Of a stretch of 64,000 bases of DNA, positions 34,356-41,289 are shown one piece after another. Source of the DNA: Cupriavidus alkaliphilus (GTDB lineage Bacteria > Pseudomonadota > Gammaproteobacteria > Burkholderiales > Burkholderiaceae); assembly GCF_900094595.1 (NCBI RefSeq), contig NZ_FMAD01000009.1, forward strand, positions 124,001-188,000, given 5' to 3'. The translations under genes were made by a program, and so were the position numbers. The first letter of the stretch is position 1, and every line of letters starts with the position of its first letter. The notes under the pieces were generated by a model that was not told where the DNA came from, did no database searches, and saw only the letters and a program-made list of their open reading frames with translations.

Positions 34356-35357
34356 TTACCCCCCCCACAGCGTGTCGCGGACGGTTTGGGGCCAGCGTGC
34401 CGGATCCAGCCCGTGGTGGCGCAGCAGCGCCAGCGCCATGCGCTCGACGCCGATGCCGACACAGCCCGTGTGCGCAATGGCGCCGTCCGCGCTGCGCAGG
34501 TCCCACATGTGGCCGAAGTGATCGATGTGGTAGTTGAAGCTCATGCACGCCGAGGGCGGCGCGCCGTCGTTGATGGGAATCAGCAGCTCGAACTTGAGCC
34601 TGAGCTCGCGCTGGCTTTCGGCGACGAGCTTGCCGCCGCGCCCGAAGAACGGATCGTTGGCGACGTCGATCTCCACCGGCAGCTGCAGCGCCGTGGCCAG
34701 CTCGGGCACGCGCTCGAGCCACTGCTCGCGGAACGCGGCAATGCGCTGCGGGGTTCCCAGGCAGACATACTCGCGCTGACGGAACAGCTGCATGCGGGTC
34801 GGCTCGAGCGAGGATTCATGGCGGAAGCAGTACGACATCACGTCGACCACCTTGCCGTCCTCGGGCAGCGGGCCGCGCCGCGCAATCACCGGGTAGACCG
34901 GATAGCACGCCGCCGGGGTCAGCACCACGCCGGTCGGCTGCTGCTGGTCGGTCCAGTCGTCCTTGTCCTCCAGCCGCGCCAGCAGGCGGCGGTGGCCCTT
35001 GTCGTCGCCGCAGAAGCTGTGGACGGTGCCCGCCAGCTGCGGAAAGCTCTTCATGTAGCCGCTGGTTTCGAAGTCCGCCTGGCCCATGGCCGGCGGGAAG
35101 TGCAGCGTTTCCGCGCCAAGGCCTTGCCCCAGGTGCGTCATGACGTTGTTCATGCCTTCGCAGATCGATTCGAAGGTGGTGTTGCGACCATACAGGCCGG
35201 GCACGCCGGTCGGGATCATCAGGCCTTCGGCCACCAGTTGCTCGAGGAAGGTGGGGCCTGATGCGTGCGGCGCCGGCTTGCCGTGCCGCGTGACGGTGCC
35301 GGGCTCGGCCGCGGCGCCACCCTGGGCGGTGCCGTCGGTCAGGGTATGGAGGTCCAT
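34356..35357 (-). CDS. amino acid:[carrier protein] ligase (class II aaRS-like)
   Basis: A 333-residue homologue of the catalytic core of atypical seryl-tRNA synthetases. In Bradyrhizobium and Agrobacterium such proteins adenylate glycine or alanine and load it on a carrier protein, not on tRNA. No tRNA-binding arm is present. Class II motif 2 is visible as SYCFRHESS and motif 3 as GIGVERMALALL. Counting places the three zinc ligands of the family at Cys151 (AACYP), Glu196 (RQREYV) and Cys299 (HTGC). AGGGAGATCGC precedes the ATG. A run of eight G near the stop could slip. The carrier protein gene lies 335 bp upstream in the same operon. The amino acid is unknown. Confidence 0.9.
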   Translation of the reverse strand: MDLHTLTDGTAQGGAAAEPGTVTRHGKPAPHASGPTFLEQLVAEGLMIPTGVPGLYGRNTTFESICEGMNNVMTHLGQGLGAETLHFPPAMGQADFETSGYMKSFPQLAGTVHSFCGDDKGHRRLLARLEDKDDWTDQQQPTGVVLTPAACYPVYPVIARRGPLPEDGKVVDVMSYCFRHESSLEPTRMQLFRQREYVCLGTPQRIAAFREQWLERVPELATALQLPVEIDVANDPFFGRGGKLVAESQRELRLKFELLIPINDGAPPSACMSFNYHIDHFGHMWDLRSADGAIAHTGCVGIGVERMALALLRHHGLDPARWPQTVRDTLWGG

Positions 35358-35695
35358 GCGATCTCCCTCGGAAACGATCTGCCAGCAACAGATTGGCCGT
35401 GCTGGTCCGGGCCGTGTTGGTCAGGATGCGATCGTTGTTGATCATCAGCGGCGCCGACCACGGATCGCGCAAGTTGCGGCCCAGGCTGAACGGCGTGCCG
35501 AGCGGGTAGCCCGCCAGCTCCGGCCGTCCTTCGATCAGCTGCCGCAGGCTGGCCGCCTCGGCCACGCGCGCCAAACGAAATCGTCGGCGCCATCTTGAGC
35601 AGGTGAAAGCGTTCGCCCGCGACGTTGAGCGCGCTGGCCGCGCGCACGGCGCACGCGCCGGAATGCGCCAGTGCCACCCTGGCCACGGGGATCAT
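35339..35695 (-). pseudogene. frameshifted gene between carrier protein and ligase
   Basis: The ATG (35695) overlaps the carrier protein stop (ATGA). The first 41 codons (through about MAPTISF) have normal GC-rich third positions; then this frame degenerates to Gly/Arg/Gln-rich sequence. From about 35585 another frame takes over with good codon use: LARVAEAASLRQLIEGRP, LGRNLRDPWSAPLMINNDRI and TANLLLADRFR. One coding region is therefore split by a frameshift near TTTCGTTTGG at about 35572-35583. The second half has an acyl-CoA-dehydrogenase-like C-terminal flavour (SAPLMINNDRI), but the visible product is far too short for that family. It could be a real decay or a sequencing error. Confidence 0.6.
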
Positions 35696-35943
35696 GCCGC
35701 CTCCTGTTGCTGGCGGATCTGCTCGACCGCGGCCGCCAGGGAATCGACGCTGCGGAACAGCTGGCGCGTCAGCATCTGGTCCGGGATCTCGATGTCGAAA
35801 GCGTTCTCGAGCGCGAGCATCACGTGCACGGTGGCCAGCGACGACAGGCCGGCGGCATACAGGTCATCGCTGTCTGCCAGGTCGGCGAGCGGCACATCGA
35901 GCCGGGCAACTTCGCCCAGGATGCTGCGGATGGTTGCTTTCAT
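35692..35943 (-). CDS. acyl/aminoacyl carrier protein
   Basis: An 83-residue four-helix carrier protein. The phosphopantetheine attachment site is AAGLSSLATV, with Ser35 in place of the usual GLDSL Ser; the preceding residue is Ser rather than Asp. The rest (ENAFDIEIPDQMLTRQLFRS) is typical of acyl carrier proteins. It requires an external phosphopantetheinyl transferase. It lies 110 bp after the WbaP-type gene and 335 bp before the ligase gene, so it is the probable ligase substrate. It is clearly not the fatty-acid AcpP, whose surrounding fab genes are absent. Confidence 0.88.
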   Translation of the reverse strand: MKATIRSILGEVARLDVPLADLADSDDLYAAGLSSLATVHVMLALENAFDIEIPDQMLTRQLFRSVDSLAAAVEQIRQQQEAA

Positions 35944-36053
35944 GGAACACCTCCGGTTTTTATGAGTGCGGCCTATTGCACGCTTAACCAGCTGCGGCTT
36001 CGGTACGTTTGCGCACCAATCCGTGCGCCCCCGGGTACCGCCGCAGCTGCGCC

Positions 36054-37457
36054 TCAATACGCACTGGCGCCGGTCCAGCCGTGCAGCGCGGTGCGCAGGA
36101 TGATCTGCAGGTCGAGCTGGAACGACCAGTGCTGGATGTAGTAGATGTCGAACTCGATACGCCGGCGCATCTTCTCGACGGTATCGGTCTGGCCGCGCAG
36201 GCCGTTGATCTGGGCCCAGCCGGTGATGCCCGGCTTGACCCGGTGCCGCAGCATGTAGCGGTCGATCAGCTCCTTGTAGAGCTCGTTGTGCTCCATCGCA
36301 TGGGGGCGCGGCCCCACCACCGACATCTCGCCGCGCAGCACATTGAAGAACTGCGGCAGCTCGTCCAGGCTGGTGCGGCGCAGGAAGGCGCCGATCCGCG
36401 TCACGCGCGCATCGCCGCGTACCGCCTGCGTCACGCCCACGTCGGCGTGCTGGCGCATGGTGCGGAACTTGAAGACATCGAAGGGGCGCCCGTCCATGCC
36501 CAGCCGCCGCTGCCGGAACAGCACCGGCCCGGGCGACGACAGCTTCACCAGCACCGCCACCACCAGCAGCAACGGCGCCAGTCCGACCAGCGCGGCCAGC
36601 GCGAAGGCGCGGTCGAAGCTGGCCTTGAGCAGGCCGGTGATGCCCGACACCGGCGGGCTGTTCAGGTCGATCACGGGCAGGCCGAGGAACTCGCTGAAGC
36701 GGTGGCCCAGCAACTCCACCGACATCACGTCGGGGATCCAGCGGATGTCGATCAGCTCGTTGCGGAACTGCCGCACCACGTCGTACAGGTCGCGGCACGC
36801 GACCATAGGCAGCGTCAGCCAGATCTCCCTGACGGCCTGGCTGCGCACGAACAGGTTGACCTCTTCCATGGTGCGCAGCGAAACCACGCCGTCGGGCACC
36901 GAGATCGGCTCCTCATGGTAGATGCCGACCACGCGGTAGCCCGCGGCGCGGATCTGATCCACGCGCAGGTACATCTCGCGCCCCAGCGGCCCGTAGCCGA
37001 AGATCACCACGCGCTTGGCGTTGATGCCCTGCTCGCGCACATTGCCCAGCATGCGGAACATGACGGCGCGCACCCCCGCCAGCGCCAGCAGGCTGGAACC
37101 GAACCAGCCCAGCGACCAGACCCGCGACACCGCGGCGATCTGGTGCATCAGGAACGCCGTCATCAGCCCGACGATGAATACCGTGGTCCACGCGGCCAGC
37201 AGGCGCAGCACCAACGCCGCACGGCTGCGACCGCGCCACGATTCATAGATGCCGAAGGCGGGAAACACCGCCAGCACCCCGATCGAACACAGCGCGGCAA
37301 GAAAGCCGTGCACCGGCGCGGCGCCGCGGATGCCCTCCGGAAAGTACAGCGCACCGATCATCACCGCACAGGCGCCGACCAGCACCGCGTCGGCCAGCCG
37401 GTACAACAAGTGCAGCGCCGTGTGGCGCTCTGCCGCAAAGGTCGAACTGGATGCCAT
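36054..37457 (-). CDS. wcaJ: undecaprenyl-phosphate sugar-1-phosphate transferase (WbaP/WcaJ type)
   Basis: Initiates the EPS repeat by moving a hexose-1-phosphate (usually glucose or galactose) from its UDP-sugar to undecaprenyl phosphate. 467 residues: four or five N-terminal membrane helices, a CoA-binding/Rossmann-like middle part (KRVVIFGYGPLGREMYLRV) and a C-terminal transferase domain beginning after a membrane helix near 290. The catalytic block includes FRTMRQHAD, RTSLDELPQFFNVLRGEMSV and GPRPHAMEHNELYK. The ATG is poorly provided with a ribosome-binding site; an upstream ATG at 37478 is less likely. PAP2 precedes it and the carrier protein follows it on the same strand. Confidence 0.93.
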   Translation of the reverse strand: MASSSTFAAERHTALHLLYRLADAVLVGACAVMIGALYFPEGIRGAAPVHGFLAALCSIGVLAVFPAFGIYESWRGRSRAALVLRLLAAWTTVFIVGLMTAFLMHQIAAVSRVWSLGWFGSSLLALAGVRAVMFRMLGNVREQGINAKRVVIFGYGPLGREMYLRVDQIRAAGYRVVGIYHEEPISVPDGVVSLRTMEEVNLFVRSQAVREIWLTLPMVACRDLYDVVRQFRNELIDIRWIPDVMSVELLGHRFSEFLGLPVIDLNSPPVSGITGLLKASFDRAFALAALVGLAPLLLVVAVLVKLSSPGPVLFRQRRLGMDGRPFDVFKFRTMRQHADVGVTQAVRGDARVTRIGAFLRRTSLDELPQFFNVLRGEMSVVGPRPHAMEHNELYKELIDRYMLRHRVKPGITGWAQINGLRGQTDTVEKMRRRIEFDIYYIQHWSFQLDLQIILRTALHGWTGASAY

Positions 37458-37571
37458 GGCTGCCCACCGCGAATGCATGCACGATGCAGCGATGGTTGCC
37501 GAGCCGCCCGCCAGTGTCTGTTGGCGGGCGCACACAGGTCGTGGCGCGGAACCCGGCGCTGGCGGCCGCGC

Positions 37572-38237
37572 TCAGCAGGGTCCGGTGCGCACCGCGGCGT
37601 GCACCGTCGCGTACCCGGGCGCGCGCCCGTGCAGGGCCCATTCACCGCGCTCGAAGGGGCGGTCGCGGCCGGAGAGCAGCATGGCAAGCTGCTGGATCAG
37701 CCCGTGCGAGGCGCCCACCGTGCCGGTCATCGGCATCACCAGCGCGGTGGCCAGCACCACGCTCGCCAGCACCATCGCCAGCGGACCGTGCGGCGTGGTG
37801 CGCCGCAGGATGAACGGCAGGCTCACGCACAGGCCCACGCCCAGGCCGCCCGCCACTTCCGACACCGAGTGCGCGTGCAGCGCCAGCCGCGACACCCCCA
37901 CCAGCAACGCCAGGGCCACGCCCGCGCTCGCCGCCAGCCAGCCCAGGCGCCGCCACGCGACCGGCACCGCCAGGTAGAGCAGCACCGGCAGCACCGACGC
38001 CGCCATCATCGCGTGGCCGGAGAAACCGGTGAAGTTCAGCGCCGCACTGCCGATGCCCCAGCCCATGAACGCGAGCTTGGACGCCAGCACCAGCAGCGCG
38101 GCCGCGGCGAACGCCAGCCCCCAGTGGCGCGCGCTGCCGGGCGCGCCGCGCCAGTACAGCCACAACGCCAGGAACACGGCGCAAGGCAGCAGGTACGCGG
38201 ATTCACCGAACAAGGAAACGAGATGCCAATGGCTCAT
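37572..38237 (-). CDS. PAP2-family phosphatase
   Basis: A 221-residue membrane protein with six hydrophobic segments of the type 2 phosphatidic acid phosphatase family. The phosphatase motifs are present: SGHAM (motif 2) and SRLALHAHSVSEV (motif 3, Arg-x5-His-x3-Glu). The first motif is weaker. Such enzymes recycle undecaprenyl pyrophosphate to the monophosphate, which would feed the adjacent WbaP-type transferase. It is the first gene of the reverse operon that ends at 32989. The call as undecaprenyl-PP phosphatase is inference from context. Confidence 0.82.
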   Translation of the reverse strand: MSHWHLVSLFGESAYLLPCAVFLALWLYWRGAPGSARHWGLAFAAAALLVLASKLAFMGWGIGSAALNFTGFSGHAMMAASVLPVLLYLAVPVAWRRLGWLAASAGVALALLVGVSRLALHAHSVSEVAGGLGVGLCVSLPFILRRTTPHGPLAMVLASVVLATALVMPMTGTVGASHGLIQQLAMLLSGRDRPFERGEWALHGRAPGYATVHAAVRTGPC

Positions 38238-38445
38238 GGGCAGGCGCAAGCGGTAAGCGTCAGGGTCTGGTGGCGCAGCGTACCACCGCGTCGCGCGCGG
38301 CGGCATCGGCCGCTTGGTCCAGCGCCGCACACGCGCGCAGCGCGGCCCGGCCGGCGTCGGTCAGGGTGCAGACAGGTTGAGAGTGCATGACTGCATTGGC
38401 CGTCTGGTGGATAGAGAGTCTTTGCGCAATTCGATATGTTCAATC

Positions 38446-38522
38446 GGGATCGCTGCCCTTGCATCACCGGGGCAGCGTTTTCAAAGCCCGCATGGTCCCC
38501 CGGTCGGCGGGCTTCTTTTTTT
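38446..38522 (+). ncRNA. candidate small RNA with two stem-loops and poly-U end
   Basis: Two perfect stems follow each other: CGCTGCCC (38451) with GGGCAGCG (38470), and AAGCCCGC (38484) with GCGGGCTT (38507), the second followed by CTTTTTTT. The whole is about 75 nt and lies in a 530-bp gap with no forward gene upstream for many kb, so the terminator has no known transcript to end. A -10-like TATGTT lies just before it. Nothing proves transcription. Confidence 0.4.
38484..38522 (+). terminator. rho-independent terminator (+ strand)
   Basis: 8-bp GC-rich stem with a 15-nt loop and a U-run of seven. It is the 3' part of the candidate small RNA at 38446-38522. Confidence 0.6.
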
Positions 38523-38569
38523 GCCGGCCGGGAAAGCATGGCCGAGATGGCGGCAGCAACGGCGAGATC

Positions 38570-38699
38570 ATGCGGCTGACACCATGCGGCCCGAACAATG
38601 CGGCCCATCAGTGCGGCCCATCAGTGCGGCCGACTGATGCGGCCAACCGATGCGGCCAACGGATGCAGCCAACGGATGCAGCCAACCGATGCGACCCGC
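38570..38699. repeat. minisatellite of about ten 12-14-bp units
   Basis: Units of the type GATGCGGCCAACC (variants ATGCGGCCCATCAG, ATGCAGCCAACGG). Most are 13 bp, so copies do not keep one reading frame. The array is in intergenic DNA between the candidate small RNA and a reverse hypothetical gene. It should vary in copy number between strains. Confidence 0.8.
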
Positions 38700-38768
38700 A
38701 CAAACGCACAGCGGCACCCGGCGCTCGCGCCGGGTGCCGCTGCACAACAGCTGCGCGTGCCTGCAGGT

Positions 38769-39083
38769 TCAGGTCACCAGTGACGGCGGCACGCGATGCC
38801 GATGCTGCGCGATGATCAGCGCCTTGAGGCTTTCCACGCGCAGCAAGGCTTCGCGCTCGCCGGCCGCGCGCGCGGCATCGGCGGCGGCCAGCTCGCAATC
38901 GAACTGGCGCCCGTGCAGTTCTCCCCGGTACAGCAGCGGCTCTTCGCTGCCGGCAGCGCCATCCGCGCCGCAAGCTTCCTCACGATGGGCGGCGAGCCTG
39001 ATCTCGAAGCAGCACGCCCACTTTCCCCGGCCCTCGCGCACCGCAAAGCCGCGCACGACGAGGAACTCCAGTCCGGCCTCCAT
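38769..39083 (-). CDS. hypothetical protein, 104 aa
   Basis: A 104-residue protein with no recognised family, starting MEAGLEFLVVRGFAVREGRG. AGAAGGGGG lies ahead of the ATG, and third codon positions are GC-rich throughout, which supports real coding. The sequence is mixed alpha/beta with a helical C-terminal third (LAAADAARAAGEREALLRVE). It has no signal peptide. It is the last of three reverse genes behind the LuxR-type regulator at 39915, so it may belong to that regulatory unit. Confidence 0.6.
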   Translation of the reverse strand: MEAGLEFLVVRGFAVREGRGKWACCFEIRLAAHREEACGADGAAGSEEPLLYRGELHGRQFDCELAAADAARAAGEREALLRVESLKALIIAQHRHRVPPSLVT

Positions 39084-39178
39084 ACGACCCCCTTCTCCCC
39101 GGGACGGCCAGCCTGCAAATGAGGGCCAGCTTCTGCCTCCGGGCGAATCAAGCATAGGCCATCAGCAATATTGCGCCC

Positions 39179-39688
39179 TCATCCGGTGGTTGTAGGAGGG
39201 GTCGCACAAAGGAGGGAGGGCGCAGGCGCACGCGCGCCGCCCAGCGACAGCGCCATGCGCGGGAAACACTGGCCGCCGGCCCACACCAGCGCGGTGGCCG
39301 CGCACACCAGGTCCATCGCCGCTGGCAACGCAAGGCAGCCGCTGGCGCCGAGCAGCGCGGCATGCAGGACCAGCGCGGGATCAAGGCGATCCGACAACAC
39401 CAGCCAGCGCCGCGGCGCCAGGCGCGCGTGCAGCTGGTCCAGCCATGCGCGGGGGTCGCCTTCGAGGCCGCTGCAATCGATCACGGCAATATCAGCGGGA
39501 TCCGGCGGCAGCTGCGCGGCGGCGTGCGGGGGCGTGTGGCCTGGCGCAGCCGATGTCGGGGCATGCGCCGGGGCCTGCAGCCATTGCGTCGTGCGGCAGT
39601 TGATCGGCTTGGGCAGGTCGAGCGCGTGCAGGCGTCGTGCCAGCCCCCGGCACATCATTTCATTGCTGGCGATCAGGTAGGTCGGCAT
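39179..39688 (-). CDS. stand-alone receiver-like protein related to the EPS LuxR regulators
   Basis: A 169-residue protein resembling the receiver part of the LuxR-type regulators at 3475 and 39915 but with no helix-turn-helix. It opens MPTYLIASNEMMCRGLARRL, parallel to the LLIEPHPLLRLGLR start of the others. Unlike them it has an Asp at the phospho-acceptor-like position (IAVIDCSGL), but it lacks the acidic pair near the start. The C-terminal 30 residues are Pro/Ala-rich. It lies downstream of the LuxR-type gene on the same strand and could modulate it by dimerising. This interpretation is inference. Confidence 0.6.
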   Translation of the reverse strand: MPTYLIASNEMMCRGLARRLHALDLPKPINCRTTQWLQAPAHAPTSAAPGHTPPHAAAQLPPDPADIAVIDCSGLEGDPRAWLDQLHARLAPRRWLVLSDRLDPALVLHAALLGASGCLALPAAMDLVCAATALVWAGGQCFPRMALSLGGARAPAPSLLCATPPTTTG

Positions 39689-39914
39689 TGACTCGGTCCG
39701 GCGGCAACCCGGGCGGCCATGGCAGCGGCAGCACGGTCGGAGCCGGGCCGCGGGCGGCCCGGCGGGGAAGGCATCGCACCAGCGCCACCCGCCGGCGTCG
39801 GTCTGTGCGGATGTCTTCCCTCAGAAGGTAGCAAGCCGCCGCCACCCCTGCCTCATGCTTTTGGCGGAGCCTCGCGCAGCAGAAGGATGAGGCGCGCGGG
39901 AGCGCGCCACCGGC

Positions 39915-40760
39915 TCAAGCCGCCTGGCCTACCGGCGCCGGCATACGCGCCGGCGCATGAGCCTGGTCCGGGCCCGCCCAGTTGAGCGTGGCACCCCTTT
40001 GCAGCGCGACGTAGACCGCTTCGCCCTTGTTGCGCACATGCAGGCGCTGATACAGGGTGCAGGCATGCGTCTTGGCGGTGGCGATCGAGATATTCAGCAT
40101 GCGGCTGACGGTCTTGATCGGATAGCCGCGCGCCAGCAATGCCAGCACTTCGTACTGGCGCTCGGTGATGTTGAGCAGGTGCGCGCCGGCCGATGGCGTT
40201 TCGTACGCGGTGGCGTGCGCGGCGAACTGGCGTTGCGCCACCGGCGCCGCGCTGTCGTGGCCGGCATTGTCCACGCCGGGGCGCAGCGTCACCACCCGGG
40301 CATCCCCCGGAGCCGCCGGCGCGAGGCGTGCCGCGGCAGCGTCCGTGCCGGCCTGCCGGCCGGGCAGCGGCTGGCTCGACGCCGGGAAGCATTCGCCGCC
40401 GGCCAGCACCAGCCGCACCGCCGCATCCAGCGCGTCGGCGCTGCAATGCTTGGGCACGCAACCGCGCACCGGCTCCGGCAGTCCGGCCTCGGGCAGCGCC
40501 GGCATCGCCTGCTCGCTGAGCACCAGCACCCGCTGTGGCCGCAGCCGCTGGCACAGCTGCTCCAGCATGGACCAGCCGCTGGCCTGGTCGGCCGGCAGGC
40601 CGTAGACCATCAGGTCGGCATCGTTGAGCCACAGGTCGGAATCGATGGGCGCCAGCGGGTCGATGTCCAGCAGGTCGCCGTCGAGGTGTGCTTGGGCCAG
40701 CAGGTGGCGCAGACCCAGGCGCAGGAGGGGGTGAGGCTCGATCAAGAGGATGGTGGCCAT
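39915..40760 (-). CDS. LuxR-type regulator with degenerate receiver domain (EPS locus, right end)
   Basis: A 281-residue paralogue of the regulator at 3475. The start MATILLIEPHPLLRLGLRHL, the VYGLPAD stretch at the phospho-acceptor position and the HTH (NITERQYEVLALLARGYPIK, then SIATAKTH) all align with it. The phospho-Asp is again missing (LMVYGLPAD), so control by a histidine kinase is unlikely. The Lys of CVPKH remains. The DNA-binding helices are nearly identical to those of the left regulator, so both probably recognise the same sites. The promoter lies in the 530-bp gap to the integrase-like gene. Confidence 0.85.
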   Translation of the reverse strand: MATILLIEPHPLLRLGLRHLLAQAHLDGDLLDIDPLAPIDSDLWLNDADLMVYGLPADQASGWSMLEQLCQRLRPQRVLVLSEQAMPALPEAGLPEPVRGCVPKHCSADALDAAVRLVLAGGECFPASSQPLPGRQAGTDAAAARLAPAAPGDARVVTLRPGVDNAGHDSAAPVAQRQFAAHATAYETPSAGAHLLNITERQYEVLALLARGYPIKTVSRMLNISIATAKTHACTLYQRLHVRNKGEAVYVALQRGATLNWAGPDQAHAPARMPAPVGQAA

Positions 40761-41289
40761 GGCCGCTCTCTTATTATTGCGGCAAGCGCGGACCCCGCGA
40801 AAATCCGTGCTTGCTTGTCGGACGTGCCCCGCTATCCTGCGGTTGCACCTCCCTACGATCCGCCAGTGCTCCGGGCACGCCGTACAGCCTTCCCGTCTGG
40901 CTGCAGGTCGTCCTTCCCCTGGAGATACCGGATCGCCCCGGTGTGCGTGTGAAACGCTTCTGTTGCAAGAGCCTTAGATTCGGCTGAAGTCTGATCTAAG
41001 TATTTATAACTCCTGAGCTGCAGCATATGAAACGCGCCGGGCGAATGCAAGGTGATGGTGCGCTGCAGCGGGTAATCCCCAACTGGCGCTTTGCGCCGCC
41101 GCTCGCCCGGTCTGATGCCGGCTGATTGCAGCATATGGACGAAACCTCGCCGGCGGGCCTGTGCATCCTGCGCCATCGCGCATAGAATTATCGGCATTGC
41201 ATTTTGCTATGCATTTCGGGTCGGACGATTTCTGCCTCCGCCCGGGTGCCTTATAAATCAATAAGTTAGCGATACTGCGCAAGCTGCCC
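40761..41289. other. intergenic region between the right EPS regulator and the chromid maintenance module
   Basis: About 530 bp, part of it AT-rich (around 40980-41010, GATCTAAGTATTTATA). The word CAGCATATG occurs twice (near 41022 and 41130). It should hold divergent promoters. I see no known binding site. Confidence 0.4.
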
